Origin: Candidatus Aenigmatarchaeota archaeon
GTDB lineage: Archaea; Aenigmatarchaeota; Aenigmatarchaeia; DAOWOJ01
Direction of reading: 5' to 3'
Assembly (NCBI GenBank): GCA_030642125.1
Contig: DAOWOJ010000008.1
Span: forward strand, 1-10,430
Length of the DNA stretch: 10,430 nucleotides
How positions within the stretch are numbered: the first letter of the stretch is position 1; every line of letters starts with the position of its first letter. A model generated the notes under the pieces. That model did no database searches. It was given only the letters and a program-made list of their open reading frames with translations, and was not told where the DNA came from. Below are positions 6,882 to 10,430 of this stretch, piece after piece. A program made the position numbers and the translations under genes.

Positions 6882-7298
6882 GTGAAAAAAATGGGAAGTA
6901 AAATAGATAAAAGACGTTCTGATATAGATGCATTTGTATGTTATTTTAATGAATTTAAGATAAATCGACATTTTGTAGGAGCAATGTCAGAAAAAGGAAA
7001 TATCCTTGCTGATTTAGAAAAACATGACGAAGCAATGGAATGTTATTGGAAAGCATTGGAGAAAGATCCAAATAATGCCACTCTGTGGCACAAAACTGGT
7101 CTTTCATATTACAAATTAGGGGAAAAAGAAGAAGCGATGGAATGTTATGATAGAGCATTGGAGATAGACTCGAATAATACTATTACATTGCAAGACAAAG
7201 GAGATGTCCTTTTCAGTTTAGGAATGCCTGTAAAAGCGATGAAATGTTATTCTGAAGCAAAGAAAAATGATATTTATGGAATAAAAAATTGTAATTAA
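6882..7298 (+). CDS. Small TPR-repeat protein
   Basis: The protein has 138 residues from GTG 6882, or 135 from ATG 6891; neither has a clear Shine-Dalgarno site. About 33 N-terminal residues (basic, then DAFVCYFNEFKINRHF) precede three tetratricopeptide repeats of 34 residues at about 34-67, 68-101 and 102-134. Each shows the W/Y-G-Y-A-P-type spacing, for example GLSYYKLGEKEEAMECYDRAL. TPR units form helical hairpins that bind protein partners; there is no catalytic domain, signal peptide or membrane helix, so an adaptor role in the cytoplasm is likely. The repeats are also alike at DNA level (see the repeat entry). The end is probably altered: the last residues (IKNCN) come after an A-run, and a one-base shift there opens a further coding-like stretch to 7413. 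The stop is a TAA-TAA tandem. Confidence 0.8.
   Translation: MKKMGSKIDKRRSDIDAFVCYFNEFKINRHFVGAMSEKGNILADLEKHDEAMECYWKALEKDPNNATLWHKTGLSYYKLGEKEEAMECYDRALEIDSNNTITLQDKGDVLFSLGMPVKAMKCYSEAKKNDIYGIKNCN
7029..7250 (+). repeat. Three DNA-level copies of a TPR unit at 102-base spacing
   Basis: The segments at 7029-7046, 7131-7148 and 7233-7250 are nearly identical. The first two differ at one of 18 bases, and the third differs from the second at two. They sit exactly 102 bases (34 codons) apart and encode EAMECY, EAMECY and KAMKCY. Synonymous-level similarity suggests fairly recent tandem duplication of the unit. Confidence 0.7.
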
Positions 7299-7464
7299 TA
7301 AACATGGTTTAAGAAAATATAAAAATACAATAGGCTGTCATAATAGAATACTGAACATAGATCAGGATTTCTATAAAGTGAAAAATCTTTCACTCTATCA
7401 TATAGAACTCTCATAAAAAGAATTAAAAGAACTGGAAAAACTAAGAATTGAATTATCAATATAA
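7285..7464 (+). pseudogene. Coding-like remnant after the TPR gene, +1 frame, interrupted by one TAA
   Basis: In the frame one base ahead of the TPR gene, codons are open from 7285 to 7413. They include KHGLRKYKNTIGCHN and, further on, NIDQDFYKVKNLSLYHIELS. A single TAA (7414-7416) is followed by KKELKELEKLRIELSI and a TAA-TAA tandem (7462-7467). The composition is protein-like, but no start codon or ribosome binding site opens it. Removing one A from the run at 7283-7288 would fuse it to the TPR gene and lengthen that protein by about 40 residues. It may be a decayed tail of the TPR gene, a remnant of another gene, or a sequencing indel. I do not recognise the family. Confidence 0.35.
7369..7407. 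repeat. Compound inverted repeat in the TPR-hjc interval
   Basis: An outer stem pairs TTCTATA (7369-7375) with TATAGAA (7401-7407). An inner stem pairs AGTGAAA (7377-7383) with TTTCACT (7388-7394) around the loop AATC. They are joined by one base on the 5' side and six on the 3' side. It could fold in RNA or be a binding site. No T-tract follows directly. Confidence 0.45.
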
Positions 7465-7470
7465 TAATGT

Positions 7471-7510
7471 CTCAATACTTAATTATTAAACAATTAAAAA
7501 AATAATTGAG
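7471..7510 (+). promoter_or_regulatory. Weak hairpin that could cover the hjc ribosome binding site
   Basis: CTCAAT (7471-7476) complements ATTGAG (7505-7510), which overlaps the GAGG of the hjc site. An inner TATT/AATA pair (7484-7487 with 7501-7504) could extend it. The loop is large and the stem AT-rich, so stability is doubtful. Confidence 0.2.
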
Positions 7511-7511
7511 G
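7508..7511 (+). promoter_or_regulatory. Shine-Dalgarno site of hjc
   Basis: GAGG lies five bases before ATG 7517 and matches the archaeal anti-SD core. It fixes the start of hjc. Confidence 0.6.
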
Positions 7512-7516
7512 AAAAT

Positions 7517-7906
7517 ATGATAGGAGCAAATGCTGAAAGAGAACTATTAAAGTTATTCTGGAAAAATGATATTGCATGCGTTAGGATAGCTGGTTCAGGT
7601 GTCTCAAAATTTCCTTGTCCAGATTTATTAGCAGGAAATAAAATAAAAATATTAGCAATAGAAGTCAAATACACAAAAAAAAGTAGAAAATATATAAGAA
7701 AAGAACAAATGAATGAATTAATCTCATTTTCAAATATTTTTGGAGCTTTTCCTATTATTGCAATAAAATTTGATATAAAAAAATCAAGAGAAAAATGGTT
7801 TTTCTTTGAACCAGATGATATGATAAAAACAAAACAAAAAAATTTTATGATAGATGTTGTTAAGGCGCAAATAATCGGAACAAAATTTGAAGAACTATTC
7901 AATTAA
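7517..7906 (+). CDS. hjc: Holliday junction resolvase Hjc
   Basis: The protein has 129 residues, the usual size of archaeal Hjc, a dimeric metal-dependent nuclease of the PD-(D/E)xK superfamily. It cuts four-way DNA junctions symmetrically during recombination and fork repair. The catalytic set is complete: E7 in NAERELLKLF, D36 in KFPCPDLLAGN, and E49 and K51 in AIEVKYTKK. The family segments VRIAGSG, RKYIRKEQMNELISFS, FGAFPIIAIKF and WFFFEPDDM are present too. The start is supported by GAGG five bases upstream. The gene stands alone on this strand, and its stop TAA (7904-7906) touches the stop of convergent pheT with no base between. Confidence 0.96.
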   Translation: MIGANAERELLKLFWKNDIACVRIAGSGVSKFPCPDLLAGNKIKILAIEVKYTKKSRKYIRKEQMNELISFSNIFGAFPIIAIKFDIKKSREKWFFFEPDDMIKTKQKNFMIDVVKAQIIGTKFEELFN

Positions 7907-9562
7907 TCAAAATATATCATCAAAACATATTTCCATGCAAGTAACAGGATATTTCCATTGCCAATTCTTCAATACTACTGGTCGCAATTCTCCAATAAAA
8001 CCAATCTTTTTATTATCCAATAAAATATCTCCAACGCGTCCATCTATAAAACTGCTATGTTTTGAATATTTCAATTCATATTTTTTATTTGTTAATTTCA
8101 TTAAAAAATCTAATACTCGTTTTATATCAGTAAAAGTTGTTCTTGAATCAGTGATCAAAACAGCCAATTTTGTGACATTTCTATAACCAGTATCTGTTTT
8201 ATCATCTCTTGTGCAAACATCATTTATCTCAAATAATTTCATTGGTAAAACATGTGATTTATTTGATACAACACAACGCATAATCTCTGGAATAATCCAT
8301 GTACGCATAATATTGCTTTCGTTTGATTTCGAGTTTGAAAGAACAATCATTTCATCTGATTCAATATTCATATTTGTATATTGATATTTTTTATTCGAAA
8401 GAGATAACGTAAAGCATTCAACAAATCCTAGACCTATCAAACCATATTTAATAAAATTTATGTCCTTAGTTTTTTTTAATGAACTACCTACAGTATAAAC
8501 GCATGGAGATTCAGGTTTTATATTATTGAATCCATATGCTCTACCGACATCATCAATTAAATCTACTTCATGTAATATATCTGTTCTGTAATAAGGAATC
8601 AAAACATTTACTAATGATTCATTTGAATTTTCAATTCCATGTCCCATCATTTTCAATAATGATATAACCTCTTTTGATTTCAATTTCAGACCTAAAAGCG
8701 TTTCAATATTTTTTAAATTCAAAACAGCTTTTCTAGAATTTGTATTTGGAGTTGTATCTGTCTTTTTTTTATATATGATTTTTACAGAAAATAAACTTCC
8801 TCCAATATCAAAAAACATAGCACTCAAAATATTAATTATTTGATGAACTTTGACAAAATTTGTTCCAGTGACTTCAATGAATATATCAGTTGTATTAGAA
8901 TCTATTTTACCAATATCTTCAGAATTTATTATAGGTGGCATTGATAATACTCTATTTTTTTGATCCATGAGCACAGGATATCTCTCAAAATCATTCAACA
9001 AAAAACTAAATTTCTTTCCTGTTTCATGTTTTTTAAGTATATCAGAACCAGTCATATATGTATCATATCCTAGCGGTTTAAAAGAAATTTCATCTGGTTT
9101 CTTAGAAAGATACATTATTGGAGAACATATTTTATTACATGGATAAATTCCAATAGCCGATATCTTTCTATTTCTGCAAAATGTTGAATGAAGCTTCTCT
9201 TGAGCAAAAATTATATCCTTCAATATATCTTCATTAATATTGATGCCTTTTACAACAGCCGCAGATATATAAGGTCTAATATTATTAACACTATTATCAA
9301 CAAAAATCTCGATACCAGATTCCTTTGTTGTATATTTTATAACTTTATTGTCAATTCCAAGATATTTTTTCAACGCTCTAACTAAACCATACTTAGATAT
9401 CATATCAGGACGATCTGGTGTTATCTCAATAAACAATTCATTGTTTTTATAATCATCAAGTTCCATGCCATATGAAAATAGCATTTCTTCTATTTCTTTA
9501 ATATTGAATTTTCTATTAATCAGATTTTCAAAATCATTTAAATTTAATTGTAATATTGGCAT
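7907..9562 (-). CDS. pheT: Phenylalanyl-tRNA synthetase beta subunit, archaeal type
   Basis: The protein has 551 residues, the length of archaeal and eukaryotic-type PheT, which is shorter than the bacterial form and lacks its EMAP-like and anticodon-binding additions. It pairs with PheS in an (alpha-beta)2 enzyme that charges tRNA-Phe. Visible in order are the N-terminal IEITPDRPDMISKYGLVRALKKYLG, the B3/B4 editing region (CRNRKISAIGIY, FKPLGYDTYMTGSDIL, YPVLMDQ, VLSMPPIINSEDIG, IFIEVTGT), and the catalytic-like core. That core shows YYRTDILHEVDLIDDVGRAYGF, GLGFVECFTLSLS, NSKSNESNIMRTWIIPEIM, KLFEINDV and GFIGELRPVVLKNWQWKYPVTCMEI. The ATG overlaps the pheS stop by one base (TAATG, 9564-9560), indicating one operon and probable translational coupling, as expected for a fixed-stoichiometry complex. 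The stop is TGA. Confidence 0.96.
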   Translation of the reverse strand: MPILQLNLNDFENLINRKFNIKEIEEMLFSYGMELDDYKNNELFIEITPDRPDMISKYGLVRALKKYLGIDNKVIKYTTKESGIEIFVDNSVNNIRPYISAAVVKGININEDILKDIIFAQEKLHSTFCRNRKISAIGIYPCNKICSPIMYLSKKPDEISFKPLGYDTYMTGSDILKKHETGKKFSFLLNDFERYPVLMDQKNRVLSMPPIINSEDIGKIDSNTTDIFIEVTGTNFVKVHQIINILSAMFFDIGGSLFSVKIIYKKKTDTTPNTNSRKAVLNLKNIETLLGLKLKSKEVISLLKMMGHGIENSNESLVNVLIPYYRTDILHEVDLIDDVGRAYGFNNIKPESPCVYTVGSSLKKTKDINFIKYGLIGLGFVECFTLSLSNKKYQYTNMNIESDEMIVLSNSKSNESNIMRTWIIPEIMRCVVSNKSHVLPMKLFEINDVCTRDDKTDTGYRNVTKLAVLITDSRTTFTDIKRVLDFLMKLTNKKYELKYSKHSSFIDGRVGDILLDNKKIGFIGELRPVVLKNWQWKYPVTCMEICFDDIF

Positions 9563-10430
9563 TAAAACACATCCACTTGTTTATTCGAATAACCACTAAC
9601 AAATTCTAGATCACAAGAATGACCAAGAATTTCTCTTATATTATCAACATCATAGAAAAGCATAGCCAATCTTTCCAAACCAAGACCCCATGCAACAATA
9701 TTGTCTCTTATACCATATGGAGAAACAGATTCAGGTCTGAAAATACCACTATTTGCAACTTCGAACCATTTATTCAATGATTTATGATAAGCAAAAACTT
9801 CCATGCTAGGTTCTGTATAAGGGTTATAACCTGGTTTAAATTTTATTTTTTTAATTCCAAAAAATTTATAAAATTCTCTTAAATAATACATAAGATGTTT
9901 CAAATTCAGATTATCTGCCAACACAAATCCTTCTATATGATAAAATTCAGGTAAATGAAATTTATCTAATGTTTCATTTCTAAACACTCTACCAATGCAA
10001 AACTTCTTTGATGGTTTTTCGATATGTGAATAAAAATTTCTATATGAAATAGATGTAGTATGTGTTCTTAATAATAATCGTTTTGCAATTTCAGCATCCC
10101 ATTTATATCCATATCCGGTTGATTTTATTTCCCATCCATTTTCATGCACTGATTTTATTTTATGAATAAAATCATTTGATGGTAGATTTCCCTTTTCATC
10201 TAAATAAAATGTATCTTGAACATCTCTAGATGGATGATCCTGCGGAATGAACATACTGTCCATACACCAAAATGTCGTTTCTATCCAAGGACCTGTCACT
10301 TCTTCGAATCCCATTGAAATAAACGCTTCTCTAACCAAACCCATTATATAACATAAAGCATGCTCACGACCTCCGCTAATAATAGGTACTTGAGATTTTA
10401 TATCATATTTTCTAAATTTTTTATTTTCCC
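9562..10430 (-). CDS. pheS: Phenylalanyl-tRNA synthetase alpha subunit, archaeal type (5' end outside the window)
   Basis: This is the class II catalytic subunit. The frame stays open to 10430; upstream of the ATG at 10344 it continues through FRKYDIKSQVPIISGGREHALCYI, so that ATG is internal and the N-terminal tRNA-binding (coiled-coil or winged) region lies beyond the window. About 288 residues are visible of roughly 480-500 expected. Motifs are MGFEEVTGPWIETTFW (motif 1 area), DHPSRDVQDTFYL, GYGYKWDAEIAKRLLLRTHTT, FRNETLDKFHLPEFYHIEGF (motif 2), the phenylalanine pocket TEPSMEVFAYH and VANSGIFRPESV, and GLGLERLAMLFYDVDNIREI (motif 3, with the ATP-binding Arg in GLGLER). Deviations from common forms are FRNE for FRPE/FRNE-like variants and VANSG for VGGSG, both tolerable. 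It is the first visible gene of the pheS-pheT operon. Confidence 0.96.
   Translation of the reverse strand, partial: ENKKFRKYDIKSQVPIISGGREHALCYIMGLVREAFISMGFEEVTGPWIETTFWCMDSMFIPQDHPSRDVQDTFYLDEKGNLPSNDFIHKIKSVHENGWEIKSTGYGYKWDAEIAKRLLLRTHTTSISYRNFYSHIEKPSKKFCIGRVFRNETLDKFHLPEFYHIEGFVLADNLNLKHLMYYLREFYKFFGIKKIKFKPGYNPYTEPSMEVFAYHKSLNKWFEVANSGIFRPESVSPYGIRDNIVAWGLGLERLAMLFYDVDNIREILGHSCDLEFVSGYSNKQVDVF

Noticed and set aside
7299-7516. tRNA gene or CRISPR repeat in the gene-free interval
   Set aside because: There is no cloverleaf with a TTC-arm consensus, and no sequence recurs at spacer-like intervals.
7887-8186. Plus-strand open frame over the end of pheT
   Set aside because: It starts inside the hjc 3' end and runs antisense to conserved PheT sequence; it is a shadow frame.

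Overview
The window looks like a piece of an archaeal chromosome with a small, densely packed, very AT-rich genome. The archaeal markers are a release factor of the aRF1/eRF1 family, an archaeal-type ribosomal protein L3, a Holliday junction resolvase Hjc, a methionyl-tRNA synthetase with four CxxC knuckles, and an archaeal-type PheS/PheT pair. Short proteins, trimmed domains and overlapping genes suggest a streamlined lineage, possibly DPANN. That placement is inference; there is no rRNA here to settle it.

Positions 1-6738 hold eight co-directional plus-strand genes with overlaps or gaps mostly under 10 bases. In order they are: a 5'-truncated membrane-anchored surface protein, aRF1 (prf1), a sugar-nucleotidyltransferase-like protein, methionyl-tRNA synthetase (metG), ribosomal protein L3 (rpl3), a secreted one-domain protein, a small soluble conserved protein, and a membrane protein with a secreted N-terminal domain and a cytoplasmic winged helix. 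Translation genes thus alternate with cell-surface genes in what could be one or two transcription units. A 143-base AT-rich spacer with a palindrome, a hairpin and an archaeal TATA-like box then precedes a TPR protein (6882-7298).

Positions 7299-7516 hold no intact gene. They contain a coding-like stretch in another frame, reachable from the TPR gene by a one-base change in an A-run, and a compound inverted repeat. The hjc gene (7517-7906) follows and converges with pheT with no base between them. pheT (9562-7907) and pheS (beyond 10430-9562) form a minus-strand operon joined by a TAATG overlap.

The most striking observation is in prf1. The otherwise universal GGQ peptide-release motif reads GGW (followed by SQ). 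The decoding loop reads NVKS instead of NIKS, with an altered preceding triplet, and the C-terminal zinc-ribbon minidomain usual in archaeal aRF1 is absent. The window uses all three stop codons, and all four TGA stops are followed in frame by a second stop within four codons. An unusual termination apparatus is the best candidate here for something undescribed.
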